Shown in pieces: positions 32,739 through 41,298 of a stretch of 55,584 nt of DNA. The stretch's first letter is position 1, and the number at the start of each line of letters is the position of its first letter. Both the position numbers and the translations under genes were made by a program. The stretch covers positions 1-55,584 of the forward strand of contig NZ_JPRN01000021.1 of the NCBI RefSeq assembly GCF_000737715.1. Reading direction: 5' to 3'. The stretch is from Chryseobacterium sp. JM1. GTDB lineage: Bacteria; Bacteroidota; Bacteroidia; Flavobacteriales; Weeksellaceae. Under the pieces are notes generated by a model. That model ran no database searches. It was given only the letters and a program-made list of their open reading frames with translations, and had not been told where the DNA came from.

Positions 32739-34316
32739 ATGGAAACCAGGACTCAATTAAAAATAAAAGCTCAGAAGCAGTTTGAAGAGGTTTTTACTCC
32801 AGAACTGACCGATTTTCTGACAGCACTCCATCAGAATTTTAATCAGAAAAGGTTGAAGCTTTTAGAAGAAAGAAAAAATACACAGCAGCTTTTTGATTTG
32901 GGAAATCTTCCGGGATTTTTACCAGAAACTGAAGGGGTGAGAAACGGAGACTGGACTTGTGCACCACTTCCTGTTGACTTATTGGATAGAAGGGTAGAAA
33001 TCACAGGACCCGTAGATCGGAAAATGATCATTAATGCACTTAATTCCGGTGCGTCCACTTTTATGGCTGATTTTGAAGACAGCAGCTCGCCAACCTGGGA
33101 AAACTGTATTCGAGGCCAGATTAATCTAAAGGATGCTATAAGAAGAAATATAGATTTCACTGCTGAAAATGGAAAATCTTACGAGCTTGATGAAAAAACC
33201 GCTATTCTTCAGGTGCGCCCAAGAGGATTGCATCTTCAGGAAAAACACATAGAGATCAATGGTGAAGAAGCATCCGGCTCACTAACAGATTTTGGAATTT
33301 ACTTTTTTAATAATGCAGAGCAACTCATAGAAAATGGAAGCGGTCCTTATTTTTACCTTCCGAAATTAGAACATTATAAAGAAGCCCGCTGGTGGAATGA
33401 GGTTTTTGTTTTTGCTCAAAATTATCTTGGAATTCCTACAGGAACTATCAAAGCAACTGTTTTGATTGAAACGATTACAGCCTCTTTTCAGATCGATGAA
33501 ATTTTATTTGAATTAAAAGAACACAGTGCAGGCCTGAACTGCGGAAGATGGGATTATATTTTTTCATTCATCAAAAAGTTCAGAAACCTTCCTGAATTCA
33601 TGGTTCCGGACAGAGATCAGGTGACGATGGCTTCTCCTTTTATGAGTGCTTACTCAAAAAGAGTGATCGAAATTTGCCACAAAAGAAACGTTCATGCTAT
33701 CGGTGGAATGGCGGCACAAATTCCCGTAAAAAACGATGATGAAGCCAATGCTGCTGCTTTTGAAAAAGTAAAAAAGGACAAAGAGCGTGAAGTGAAAAAC
33801 GGCCACGACGGAACCTGGGTGGCACATCCTGCATTAGTACCGATCGCAAAAGATATTTTTGATCAGCATATGCCTGCCAAAAACCAGATTGATAAAAAGT
33901 TTGATTACCATATCAAAGAAGCAGATCTGCTGGAAGTTCCACAAGGTGAAATCACTGAAAAGGGTGTAAGAAAAAATATCAATGTAGGTATTTTATATCT
34001 GGAAAGCTGGCTGATGGGAGTAGGTGCAGCAGCCATTTACAATTTGATGGAAGATGCCGCCACGGCAGAAATCTCAAGAACACAACTCTGGCAATGGCTT
34101 AAAAATGATGCTAAGCTGGATAACGATCTTATCCTAACCAGAGAAATGATTCTTCAATGGGAGGCTGAAGAAATAGAGTACATTGAAAAATATGTAGGCG
34201 AAGAACGCTTTAAAAACGGAAAATTCAATTTAGCAAAAGAACTTTTCAATGAACTGGTATTCTCGGAAAAATTCGAAGAATTCCTGACCTTGAAAGCGTA
34301 CCCGTTTATTGGGTAA
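32739..34316 (+). CDS. aceB: Malate synthase A
   Basis: Glyoxylate shunt: glyoxylate plus acetyl-CoA gives malate. The 525-residue length fits the A isoform. Typical segments are GASTFMADFEDSSSPTWEN, LQVRPRGLH, LIETITASFQIDEILFEL and GLNCGRWDYIFSF, and the C-terminal domain carries ESWLMGVGAAAIYNLMEDAATAE-type signature pieces. It is cytoplasmic. It lies 142 bp before aceA, the spacer being filled by an inverted family A repeat, so the two may be one transcript with a structured intergenic region. It is divergent from the RamB-like regulator. Confidence 0.97.
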   Translation: METRTQLKIKAQKQFEEVFTPELTDFLTALHQNFNQKRLKLLEERKNTQQLFDLGNLPGFLPETEGVRNGDWTCAPLPVDLLDRRVEITGPVDRKMIINALNSGASTFMADFEDSSSPTWENCIRGQINLKDAIRRNIDFTAENGKSYELDEKTAILQVRPRGLHLQEKHIEINGEEASGSLTDFGIYFFNNAEQLIENGSGPYFYLPKLEHYKEARWWNEVFVFAQNYLGIPTGTIKATVLIETITASFQIDEILFELKEHSAGLNCGRWDYIFSFIKKFRNLPEFMVPDRDQVTMASPFMSAYSKRVIEICHKRNVHAIGGMAAQIPVKNDDEANAAAFEKVKKDKEREVKNGHDGTWVAHPALVPIAKDIFDQHMPAKNQIDKKFDYHIKEADLLEVPQGEITEKGVRKNINVGILYLESWLMGVGAAAIYNLMEDAATAEISRTQLWQWLKNDAKLDNDLILTREMILQWEAEEIEYIEKYVGEERFKNGKFNLAKELFNELVFSEKFEEFLTLKAYPFIG

Positions 34317-34317
34317 G

Positions 34318-34432
34318 AGAGTTTGAGTGTGGGAGAGTTTTGGAATTTGGGATTCGAACTGACCACTATTAATCGACAACTCTAAAATTCTCCTACACTC
34401 AAACCCTCCCACACTTATACCCTCCAACTTAA
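34318..34432. repeat. Dispersed repeat family A, inverted pair between aceB and aceA
   Basis: The left arm GTTTGAGTGTGGGAGAG begins at 34321, five bases after the aceB stop; the right arm CTCCTACACTCAAAC ends near 34404 as its near-reverse-complement. About 25 bp can pair with a few mismatches around a 32-nt loop. In the RNA it would be a long hairpin separating the two shunt genes. Confidence 0.65.
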
Positions 34433-34458
34433 TACAAAAACAATAAATCCAAAATATT

Positions 34459-35739
34459 ATGAAAACAAGACAAGAACAGATCCATGCTATAGAGCAGGAT
34501 TGGCTGAACAATCCCCGCTGGACCGGAGTAAAAAGAACGTATACCGCTGAAGAAGTATTAAAGCTACGCGGTTCTTACACAATTGATTATACCATTGCGA
34601 CCGAAATGTCCAAAAAATTCTGGGACAAACTGAATAACCAGGATTATGTAGCCGGACTTGGTGCATTGACAGGAAACCAGGCGGTTCAGGAAGTCGACGC
34701 AGGGCTGGAAGCGATTTATCTTTCAGGCTGGCAGGTGGCTGCAGATGCCAATCTTTCCGGGGAAATGTATCCCGATCAGTCATTGTATCCGGCGAATTCA
34801 GTGCCTTCTGTGGTGAAAAAGATCAATAATGCTTTATTAAGAGCGGATCAGATCCAGTCGGTAAGTGGAAAAGGAGATAAAGAATATTTGGTTCCGATTA
34901 TTGCAGATGCTGAGGCAGGATTCGGAGGAAACCTTAATGCTTTTGAACTGATGAAACAGATGATTGAAGCAGGAGCTGCGGGCGTTCATTTTGAAGACCA
35001 GCTTTCTTCGGCAAAAAAATGCGGGCATTTGGGTGGAAAAGTTTTGGTTCCTACTCAGGAGGCTATTAATAAACTGATTGCAGCACGTTTGGCTTCAGAT
35101 GTACTGGGTGTTCCAAGTATTATCATTGCAAGAACGGATGCTGATGCAGCAGATCTTCTGACCTCTGATATTGATGAAAGAGACAGGAGATTTGTAACCG
35201 GAGAAAGAACTTCCGAAGGTTTTTATGTAGTCAATAATGGAGTAGAGCAGGGAATTGACCGCGGACTTTCATATGCGCCTTATGCAGACCTAATCTGGAT
35301 GGAGACTTCTAATCCCGATCTGGAGCAGGCCAAAAAATTTGCGGAAGGAATTCATGCTCAGTTTCCGGGGAAAATGCTTGCTTACAACTGTTCACCATCG
35401 TTCAATTGGGCGGCAAGATTAAGTGTAGAAGAAATGGCTAATTTCCGTGAAGAGCTTGCAAAAATGGGGTATAAATTCCAATTTATCACACTGGCGGGCT
35501 TCCATGCACTGAATACTGCGATGTTTGAACTTGCTTTAGCTTATAAAGAAAGAGGAATGGCAGGATACTCCGAACTTCAGGAACGTGAGTTTGCGCTTCA
35601 GCAAAAAGGTTTCAGGGCTGTAAAACACCAGTCATTTGTAGGGACAGGATATTTTGACGAGGTTCAGAATGTGGTGACTAGCGGTTCTTCTGCAACAGTA
35701 GCGATGAAAGATTCTACGGAAACAGCACAGTTTCATTAA
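34459..35739 (+). CDS. aceA: Isocitrate lyase
   Basis: Glyoxylate shunt: isocitrate gives succinate plus glyoxylate. The 426-residue protein has the catalytic loop KKCGHLGGKV with Cys188, the metal/substrate motifs IADAEAGFGG and VHFEDQ, and YNCSPSFNW. The length fits the bacterial tetrameric type. It is cytoplasmic. With aceB it allows growth on acetate or fatty acids. It is followed by a terminator at 35768-35794. Confidence 0.97.
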   Translation: MKTRQEQIHAIEQDWLNNPRWTGVKRTYTAEEVLKLRGSYTIDYTIATEMSKKFWDKLNNQDYVAGLGALTGNQAVQEVDAGLEAIYLSGWQVAADANLSGEMYPDQSLYPANSVPSVVKKINNALLRADQIQSVSGKGDKEYLVPIIADAEAGFGGNLNAFELMKQMIEAGAAGVHFEDQLSSAKKCGHLGGKVLVPTQEAINKLIAARLASDVLGVPSIIIARTDADAADLLTSDIDERDRRFVTGERTSEGFYVVNNGVEQGIDRGLSYAPYADLIWMETSNPDLEQAKKFAEGIHAQFPGKMLAYNCSPSFNWAARLSVEEMANFREELAKMGYKFQFITLAGFHALNTAMFELALAYKERGMAGYSELQEREFALQQKGFRAVKHQSFVGTGYFDEVQNVVTSGSSATVAMKDSTETAQFH

Positions 35740-35767
35740 TTATTTTCCATCAATTTTTATATATACA

Positions 35768-35794
35768 AACCTTCTCATTATTGAGGAGGTTTTT
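35768..35794 (+). terminator. Terminator after aceA
   Basis: AACCTTCTC pairs with GAGGAGGTT (one T-G pair), followed by TTTT. Confidence 0.78.
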
Positions 35795-36098
35795 CAGGTG
35801 CAAAAGAAATTAATCAGCAGATGAGATTGTGAAATAGATGGAAAACCTCAAGGTAATGCATTTTAATTATATAGATTCAGGATGGGCGTTTTTCTGTTAA
35901 TTTTTATAATATATCTTATTTGTGTTAATTTTTTACACGTTTTATAGCTGTGCTGTTGTCGTTTTTCTGTTAACAAAGCATTATCTATTAAGAAAAGATG
36001 TGTTAACTAGTCCTTTGTTAATAGTTGATAATCAATTGGTTATTAATATTCATTGTTAACTGCTCTTCTAAATGCTTTATTTTTTTTACCATTTATAT

Positions 36099-36106
36099 TA
36101 GTTTTG
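36099..36106 (+). promoter_or_regulatory. -7 box for a short intergenic transcript
   Basis: TAGTTTTG fits TAnnTTTG. TTTA at 36076-36079, 19 bases upstream, is one base off the TTTG -33 box. The stretch 35795-36098 before it is AT-rich with nothing else supportable. Confidence 0.48.
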
Positions 36107-36173
36107 AACAGAGCGAAACACGATTGGATTTTATGACATTATTTCGTTTCTGAAAAGACCTTATAACAATTCA

Positions 36174-36266
36174 ATGAAAAGTAAAAAAGAATTAAAAAAA
36201 ATACATCCGATCTTGCAGATTGGTTATACAAAAAATTGGTGCCCCTGCCAATGCCCAGAATTTTAG
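36174..36266 (+). CDS. Candidate 30-residue Cys-rich peptide
   Basis: The short frame starts MKSKKELKKIHPILQIGY and ends in Trp22-Cys-Pro-Cys-Gln-Cys-Pro-Glu-Phe30. The Lys-rich, helical start resembles the leader of bacteriocin-like peptides in this genus, and the compact three-Cys tail looks like a core or metal site. A -7 box lies 68 bases upstream and a terminator at 36415-36457. No modification or export gene is adjacent. Codon statistics over 30 codons prove nothing, so this could be chance within an RNA gene. Confidence 0.4.
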   Translation: MKSKKELKKIHPILQIGYTKNWCPCQCPEF

Positions 36267-36414
36267 ATCATCACTGTAAACAGTATGGAGTATCTCGAAA
36301 ATAAAAGTAAAAATGAAAAAGGATTTTCCACTGTACCAAATTGAATAGTTAAGATATTAAAAAGGTGATCATTGCTATAGGGAAAAAGTAGATTCTAAAA
36401 ACACAAATGATGAT

Positions 36415-36457
36415 GATGAAGTATGCGCCGCTGGGCAGGCCTGCTTCATCTTTTTTT
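36415..36457 (+). terminator. Terminator ending the short intergenic transcript
   Basis: GATGAAG (36415-36421) pairs with CTTCATC (36444-36450), with an inner GCAGG/CCTGC stem, followed by seven T. Confidence 0.75.
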
Positions 36458-36539
36458 ATGGAGTAATTTCTAAAAAGAAAGCCTGAAAATTTAATCTGTT
36501 TTTAACTGATTGATCACTGCAGCGACAGTTAAAACTTCA

Positions 36540-36547
36540 TATATTTG
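36540..36547 (+). promoter_or_regulatory. -7 box for thioesterase gene
   Basis: TATATTTG fits TAnnTTTG and lies 25 bases before the ATG at 36572; it overlaps the upstream TTG that the open frame would otherwise allow. Confidence 0.5.
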
Positions 36548-36571
36548 ATTATTAATGAAGCCGAAACAGAA

Positions 36572-36961
36572 ATGAATTTAATTTATGAAAAACAGATTCA
36601 GGTAACTGAAGAACATATAGATCAGAATAACCATGTTAATAATGTGCAGTATGTACATTGGGTTGAAGAAATAGCCGCTGAGCATTGGGATTCTTTAAAG
36701 CATAAAACAGAGTTTGCTGAATTCGCTTGGATACTTGTTGATCATCATATTCAGTATAAGAAGCAGGTGTATCTTGGAGACATCATTACAGTTAAAACCT
36801 ATCCGAAAGCTCCTGAAGGTATAAAGCAGCCCAGAAAAGTTGAGTTTTACTGTAATGATAAACTCGTTGTAGATTCAAGCACGCTTTGGGTTTTGGTTGA
36901 TTTGAAAACGCAAAAGATAAAGAGATTGGAAAGTGACTGGATGGATGATCTTATGGAGTAA
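36572..36961 (+). CDS. Hotdog-fold acyl-CoA/acyl-ACP thioesterase (4HBT family)
   Basis: A protein of about 129 residues with the 4HBT hallmark DQNNHVNNVQYVHWVEE, which holds the catalytic acidic residue and the helix N-terminus, then DHHIQYKKQVYLGD and a C-terminal LWVLVDLKTQKIKRL strand pair. It hydrolyses acyl thioesters in the cytoplasm; chain length is unknown. The frame is open to a TTG at 36545, but that codon overlaps the -7 box, so the ATG at 36572 is preferred. The downstream acyltransferase gene is convergent. Confidence 0.88.
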   Translation: MNLIYEKQIQVTEEHIDQNNHVNNVQYVHWVEEIAAEHWDSLKHKTEFAEFAWILVDHHIQYKKQVYLGDIITVKTYPKAPEGIKQPRKVEFYCNDKLVVDSSTLWVLVDLKTQKIKRLESDWMDDLME

Positions 36962-36984
36962 ACATCTTTTTCCTGTATTTAGGA

Positions 36985-38808
36985 TTAGTGAATAATAAAA
37001 GGTTTAAAGAAAGACATAAAATCTCCTTCCAGATCTTTTGCTAAAGAAATGGAACCGTAAACATTTATGTGAGAACGGTTATAATAGATTAACGTATCCT
37101 TATAAAATGGCGCATCTTTAAATACTTTGCTCTTGGAGAGGTCATAGAAATGGACATTTTTATAGGAAGCAGCAAGCTTTTTAAGAGCTGCTCTGTTGCC
37201 TTCGTTAATCTTCACTTTAAATTTTCTTGATGTCTTTTTAATATAATCCCTGTTCATTTTTACTGGATCAAGATCAACTGAGGGAAATGTTGAAAACAAA
37301 ATCAATTTCTGATCAGGCTGTAAAGATAAAACCATTTTTTCTACAGTGTGATAGATGGATATTGGGCTTATAAACGAGGAGCAGTTGATCAGGATGATTT
37401 TATTTTTATGAACATTCTGGTCCGTAAATTCTGCAAACTGTTGGGAGGAATCGTAAAATTTCATTCCAAAAGAAGATATTTCACTTCTTTTTATTCCTTT
37501 TAATGCAGGAAGACCATCAGTAGTAACCGATGTAAAAGAGAAATGATTCCTTTGTCCGATATAATTTAAAAATGGTTTAATCGAAAGGGCGTGGCTGTCT
37601 CCTATAAGCAGTATTTTGTTTTTCTTTGAATTTTTATCTCCGAAAGTCTCAATCTTTTTCTGATTATGGGAATTTAATCCAAATGAAGGTGAAGTATACA
37701 CATCCGGTATTTTATTTATTTCAGCAACTTTTGGAAGAAGAAAGGTTAGAGGAGCTAGTAAAACAGATCCTAAGACCACATATAGGTAGAATACAGAATT
37801 ATTCTTTTTTCTAAAGTAATTTTCAATAAAACAATATGAAAGCCAGGCCAGAAGAAATGTCATTACACAGGTGAAAATGATTTCCCTTATACTCAAAAAG
37901 TAGCCATCATTATAATACCTGATAAAAGCAATAATCGGCCAATGCCAAAGGTAAAGAGAATAGGAAAGTTCTCCGAGATATACAGAGATTTTTTTCGAAA
38001 AAAAATCGGAAATAAAATTATTGTTGGCAACCAGTAAATTGGCAGTTGCAGCCGTGGGAATAATAGCTAAACTCCCTGGGAAAAAAGTGTTTTTATCAAT
38101 CAAAAAGGCAGATAATATTAATACAGCTAAATTCAGGAAAGCAAAAATATTATTACCAATCCTGTCAAAGTTTATTTTGTTTTTTAAGACAAGACTATAA
38201 AATGCTCCAATCATAAATTCCGGAATTCGTGCAGGAAGCGAAAAATATTTTGCCGATGTTTCATTCTTAATATACATTGAAATATCTGTATACACTGTTA
38301 AAACAGCAATTAATAAGAGAATTAAAGCAGGTAGATATTTCCTTTTTGTAAATACAAGAATGAGTGGGAGTAGAAGATAAAACTGCATTTCAATAGAAAG
38401 AGACCATGTATGAAGAAAAGGATTGTCTTCCAGTCTGGCTCCAAAATAGGAATCTCCCCGTGAAAACAAAAGGTTGGAAATAAATAAAACAGAAGCTCCT
38501 ACAGATTTTTGAAACGTCCGGAAATCCCTGTCCAGATAGATGAAAAATCCAACCGAGGTGACGGCAGTAATGAAAAAAAGATAGGCAGGAAAAATTCTTT
38601 TCAGACGTTTAAGATAAAAATCATAAAAATTGAAAGTAAAATGATCCTTTTGATCAATAATAATGGAGGTCATAAGAAACCCTGAAATGACAAAGAAGAT
38701 ATCCACTCCAATAAAGCCACCGGGCAACCAGTTATAATTTAAATGGAAAATAAAAACCAATAAAAAAGCCAGGCCTCTTATCCCTTGTATATCATTTCTA
38801 AACATCAT
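36985..38808 (-). CDS. OafA/YrhL-type acyltransferase with C-terminal SGNH domain
   Basis: Membrane O-acyltransferase that acetylates surface glycans. The 607-residue protein has an acyltransferase-3 domain of about ten membrane helices (start IQGIRGLAFLLVFIFHLNY with the conserved His, then GVDIFFVISGF) and a C-terminal soluble SGNH-like domain with the block I motif ILLIGDSHA at about 400 and a late HIN motif. This two-domain form modifies lipopolysaccharide or peptidoglycan sugars. It is a single gene, not set in a polysaccharide cluster here. Two adjacent Met codons start the frame. Confidence 0.92.
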   Translation of the reverse strand: MMFRNDIQGIRGLAFLLVFIFHLNYNWLPGGFIGVDIFFVISGFLMTSIIIDQKDHFTFNFYDFYLKRLKRIFPAYLFFITAVTSVGFFIYLDRDFRTFQKSVGASVLFISNLLFSRGDSYFGARLEDNPFLHTWSLSIEMQFYLLLPLILVFTKRKYLPALILLLIAVLTVYTDISMYIKNETSAKYFSLPARIPEFMIGAFYSLVLKNKINFDRIGNNIFAFLNLAVLILSAFLIDKNTFFPGSLAIIPTAATANLLVANNNFISDFFSKKISVYLGELSYSLYLWHWPIIAFIRYYNDGYFLSIREIIFTCVMTFLLAWLSYCFIENYFRKKNNSVFYLYVVLGSVLLAPLTFLLPKVAEINKIPDVYTSPSFGLNSHNQKKIETFGDKNSKKNKILLIGDSHALSIKPFLNYIGQRNHFSFTSVTTDGLPALKGIKRSEISSFGMKFYDSSQQFAEFTDQNVHKNKIILINCSSFISPISIYHTVEKMVLSLQPDQKLILFSTFPSVDLDPVKMNRDYIKKTSRKFKVKINEGNRAALKKLAASYKNVHFYDLSKSKVFKDAPFYKDTLIYYNRSHINVYGSISLAKDLEGDFMSFFKPFIIH

Positions 38809-39085
38809 TTGGTTAATTCTAAATTGAGGAGCTAAATATAACAGATGTAATTGTAATTATCTGTATGTTAATGTTTTATGTGATTTTGATTTAAAAATTT
38901 AATACAATGTGTACGTTGTGAAGAATAATGAAGTTTGTTTCATTGATTTAGTAGTATATTTTAAATTCAACACATTTGTAATCAATGTGTTAAGGTTTAT
39001 GTTTTTCGAATAAATCTATCCTTTGTGAGTGAAAAAAGAATATTTTTACAGAAAAATAAAACAAACACATTTTTATATATTCAAG

Positions 39086-39787
39086 ATGAAACAAAAATTA
39101 TTATCATTGGCTTTGCTCGTGCCATCACTCACCTTTGCACAATCCTGGAATTTGACAGGAAATAACGGAACCAATCCCTCTAATAACTTTCTTGGAACAA
39201 CAGATAGCCAACCTATCGTATTTAAAGCCAACAGTGTGGAGGCCATGCGTATACTTCCCGATGGAAAAATAAAAGTAGGAACAAGTGATCCCGGAGGAAG
39301 CGGGGAAGCATTTGTAAGAATTTATAGGGCGGAGAATCCTGTCTTAGAAGTAGCCAGTTCATTGGGCTCATTCCAAATTGTAAAATCTACCTGTGATGGA
39401 TGTTTGGGAGGGCAAAAGGGAGATACGGTTCTGAGAAATAAAGGGAACACTCATAATATCATCCTTTCTATGCCCAGTGATTATAATGAGGGAAGGTATT
39501 ATGTTGGGGTACAGGATCTGGCGAACGGTACTTGGGTGAAATTCTTTAATAATGCTACGGCAAGATTTGACGGTAAAATCTTTGCTAAAGAAGTTGAAGT
39601 AAAAGCCAATGTATGGGCGGATTATGTATTTAAGAAAGATTATAAGTTGAATAGCCTGGAAGAGGTAGAAAAACATATTCAGGAAAAAGGGCATCTTCCC
39701 AGTATGCCTTCGGCAGAAAAGGTAATGCAGGATGGGATCAATCTAGCAGAGATGAATGCAAAGCTTCTTGAAAAATTGAAGAATTGA
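39086..39787 (+). CDS. Tail-fibre-like secreted protein, C-terminally truncated by frameshift
   Basis: A signal peptide (MKQKLLSLALLVPSLTFAQ) leads into a beta-rich repeat region (VGTSDPGG..., IFAKEVEVKANVWADYVF) of the type found in flavobacterial tail-fibre-like proteins, then KDYKLNSLEEVEKHIQEKGH and EMNAKLLEK. At that point the frame hits TGA. Adding one A to the AAAAA run at 39771-39775 restores the family's normal coiled-coil end. The GTG at 39029 gives an implausible leader, so ATG 39086 is chosen. It heads the Rhs locus and is followed by a sorting-domain-like protein. Confidence 0.78.
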   Translation: MKQKLLSLALLVPSLTFAQSWNLTGNNGTNPSNNFLGTTDSQPIVFKANSVEAMRILPDGKIKVGTSDPGGSGEAFVRIYRAENPVLEVASSLGSFQIVKSTCDGCLGGQKGDTVLRNKGNTHNIILSMPSDYNEGRYYVGVQDLANGTWVKFFNNATARFDGKIFAKEVEVKANVWADYVFKKDYKLNSLEEVEKHIQEKGHLPSMPSAEKVMQDGINLAEMNAKLLEKLKN

Positions 39788-39918
39788 CGCTTTATTCTAT
39801 CCAACAGAATAAGCAGATCAAAAATCTTCAGGAAGAGAACAAAACGTTAAAGTCTCAATCTCATGAGATTGAAGAATTGAAAAAACAAGTTCAACAGATT
39901 CTTTCCACCAAAAAATAA
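39776..39918 (+). pseudogene. Displaced C-terminal coiled coil of the tail-fibre-like protein
   Basis: In the +1 frame the sequence reads IEELTLYSIQQNKQIKNLQE and continues as a Glu/Lys/Gln coiled coil to TAA at 39916-39918. This is the normal continuation of the preceding gene and confirms a one-base loss at the A-tract 39771-39775. Confidence 0.78.
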
Positions 39919-39927
39919 ACACCACAG

Positions 39928-40398
39928 ATGAAAACAAAATTACTTTCGATATTTTCTTTGTTTGTAGGCTTTTTCGGTTTTTCTCAAACTGAAGTCTATT
40001 TTAAATATGACGAAGCTGGAGACCAAAGATACAGAGGACCACATGCCGCAGGAAAAGCAGCCCCAGCTGAAACAGCAAAAAAACAAACTACAGCCGCAGC
40101 TTCTTTGCAACAGCCTGTTGCAATGGATGAGAAAACATTTTGGAAACAAATCAGACTGTATCCGGTACCCGTCAATGATATTCTTACCATCGACTGGACT
40201 GAAGAAGCAGATCATCTTATAGAATCCGTTTCACTCTATCAGCACAGTACCGTGCACTGGAAATTCCAGCAACAGAATATCCCGGGGCTGAATCGTCAGC
40301 TTAAAATCAATATGACTGGTTATGACTGGGGAGTTTATATTCTACGCTTTACGTTGAAGGACGGAAGGGTCTTCGGTAGAAACGTTACAAAAAGATAA
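39928..40398 (+). CDS. Secreted protein with T9SS-like C-terminal sorting domain
   Basis: The 156-residue protein has a signal peptide ending at about GFSQ, an Ala/Gln/Lys-rich middle, and a C-terminal beta domain with IRLYPVPVNDILTIDW and WGVYILRFTLKDGRV. These resemble the YPNPV...L.I and G.Y.l.....G pieces of the type A sorting domain of the type IX secretion system. It lies 10 bp after the tail-fibre-like gene and before the Rhs remnant, the arrangement I know from other flavobacterial Rhs cassettes. Its role in Rhs export is inferred. Confidence 0.75.
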   Translation: MKTKLLSIFSLFVGFFGFSQTEVYFKYDEAGDQRYRGPHAAGKAAPAETAKKQTTAAASLQQPVAMDEKTFWKQIRLYPVPVNDILTIDWTEEADHLIESVSLYQHSTVHWKFQQQNIPGLNRQLKINMTGYDWGVYILRFTLKDGRVFGRNVTKR

Positions 40399-40450
40399 GC
40401 TGTTTTTCTGATTCGTTATTTATCAATTTATTAACACAAAGAAAAAGAAT

Positions 40451-40543
40451 ATGAAAATTTTCTATTCATTCATTATATCCTGTATCTCGGTATTTTCGTC
40501 CAGGGAACAGCGCATGCTTTGGCACAAGGGACACTCTCTTTGA
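40451..40543 (+). pseudogene. Rhs signal-peptide remnant
   Basis: ATG 40451 opens a frame encoding MKIFYSFIISCISVFSS, a good signal peptide, which then runs out of frame into the following Rhs C-terminal coding sequence and stops at TGA 40541. The join lies near 40497, just before the codons for VQGTAHALAQG in the other frame. A large internal deletion of an Rhs gene explains this best. Confidence 0.65.
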
Positions 40544-41298
40544 TGCAAGGGGAGAACTTTGGAAGCGCTTTTGCTTCAGGATTTCTAGGAAGTTTGGGAG
40601 CTTCTGCATTCAGTTCTGTAGCTGGAAAGTTTGCAAACAGTACAGTTGGAACTATTTCTTTTGGAGCAGTGGCAGGCGGAGTAGGAGCTGAACTTTCAGG
40701 AGGTAACTTTTGGCAGGGAGCTGTAATTGGTGGGTTTGTTGCTGGATTAAATCATACGATGCATCAGGTGGCAACAGCATTAGAAAAAGATCCATTACAA
40801 AAAATTCTAGACAAGCATGATATCGACCCAACAAAGCTATCAACACAAGAAACCCTGGATAAACTTAAAATAATATTAAAAAAATATTGGGATAAGAGTG
40901 CAAAATGGGCCGAGTTTGCTACAAAAGAAACTATCACACAATGGGAAGGCAATGAATATAAAGGATATTTAACTTTAAAAGCGGGAATAATTCATACTTC
41001 AGCAGGCGGTAGGGATTATGGTATAACAAATCCTATTAATGGAAAAGTATTATTATCAACGGGAAGAAACAATTATAGCCTTGCTGGTAGTTTTATTCAC
41101 GAAATGGTGCATTCTGTAGATGTTATGTCTGGTGTGCAGGGTTTTTGGAATAATTTTTATATAGGACATGATTATATAGAGTCCAGAGCATACATGGAAG
41201 AAGCAAAATGGACAGGTGGTTATATCAATGACATAGGGCAAAATCATATTATAAATTCTATTCAAGTACATCTTTCACTTTTTAATTTTATACGATGA
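40519..41298 (+). CDS. Orphan Rhs C-terminus with zincin (HExxH) toxin tip
   Basis: The first 85 residues are the Gly/Ala-rich pre-toxin linker of Rhs proteins (GGNFWQGAVIGGFVAGLNHTMHQ). The tip from about 86 carries SFIHEMVHSVDV, with His194, Glu195 and His198, and a plausible third ligand Glu221 (YIESRAY), the pattern of a zinc metallopeptidase of the gluzincin type. The conserved core of Rhs repeats is missing. The only start in frame is TTG, so translation and export are doubtful. The stop overlaps the ATG of the next gene by 4 bp (ATGA), the usual toxin-immunity coupling. Confidence 0.75.
   Translation: MAQGTLSLMQGENFGSAFASGFLGSLGASAFSSVAGKFANSTVGTISFGAVAGGVGAELSGGNFWQGAVIGGFVAGLNHTMHQVATALEKDPLQKILDKHDIDPTKLSTQETLDKLKIILKKYWDKSAKWAEFATKETITQWEGNEYKGYLTLKAGIIHTSAGGRDYGITNPINGKVLLSTGRNNYSLAGSFIHEMVHSVDVMSGVQGFWNNFYIGHDYIESRAYMEEAKWTGGYINDIGQNHIINSIQVHLSLFNFIR

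Noticed and set aside
38969..38991. AACACAT/ATGTGTT dyad before the tail-fibre-like gene as a regulatory site
   Set aside because: Arms of only 7 bp in AT-rich sequence with no clear promoter at a fitting distance; chance is likely.
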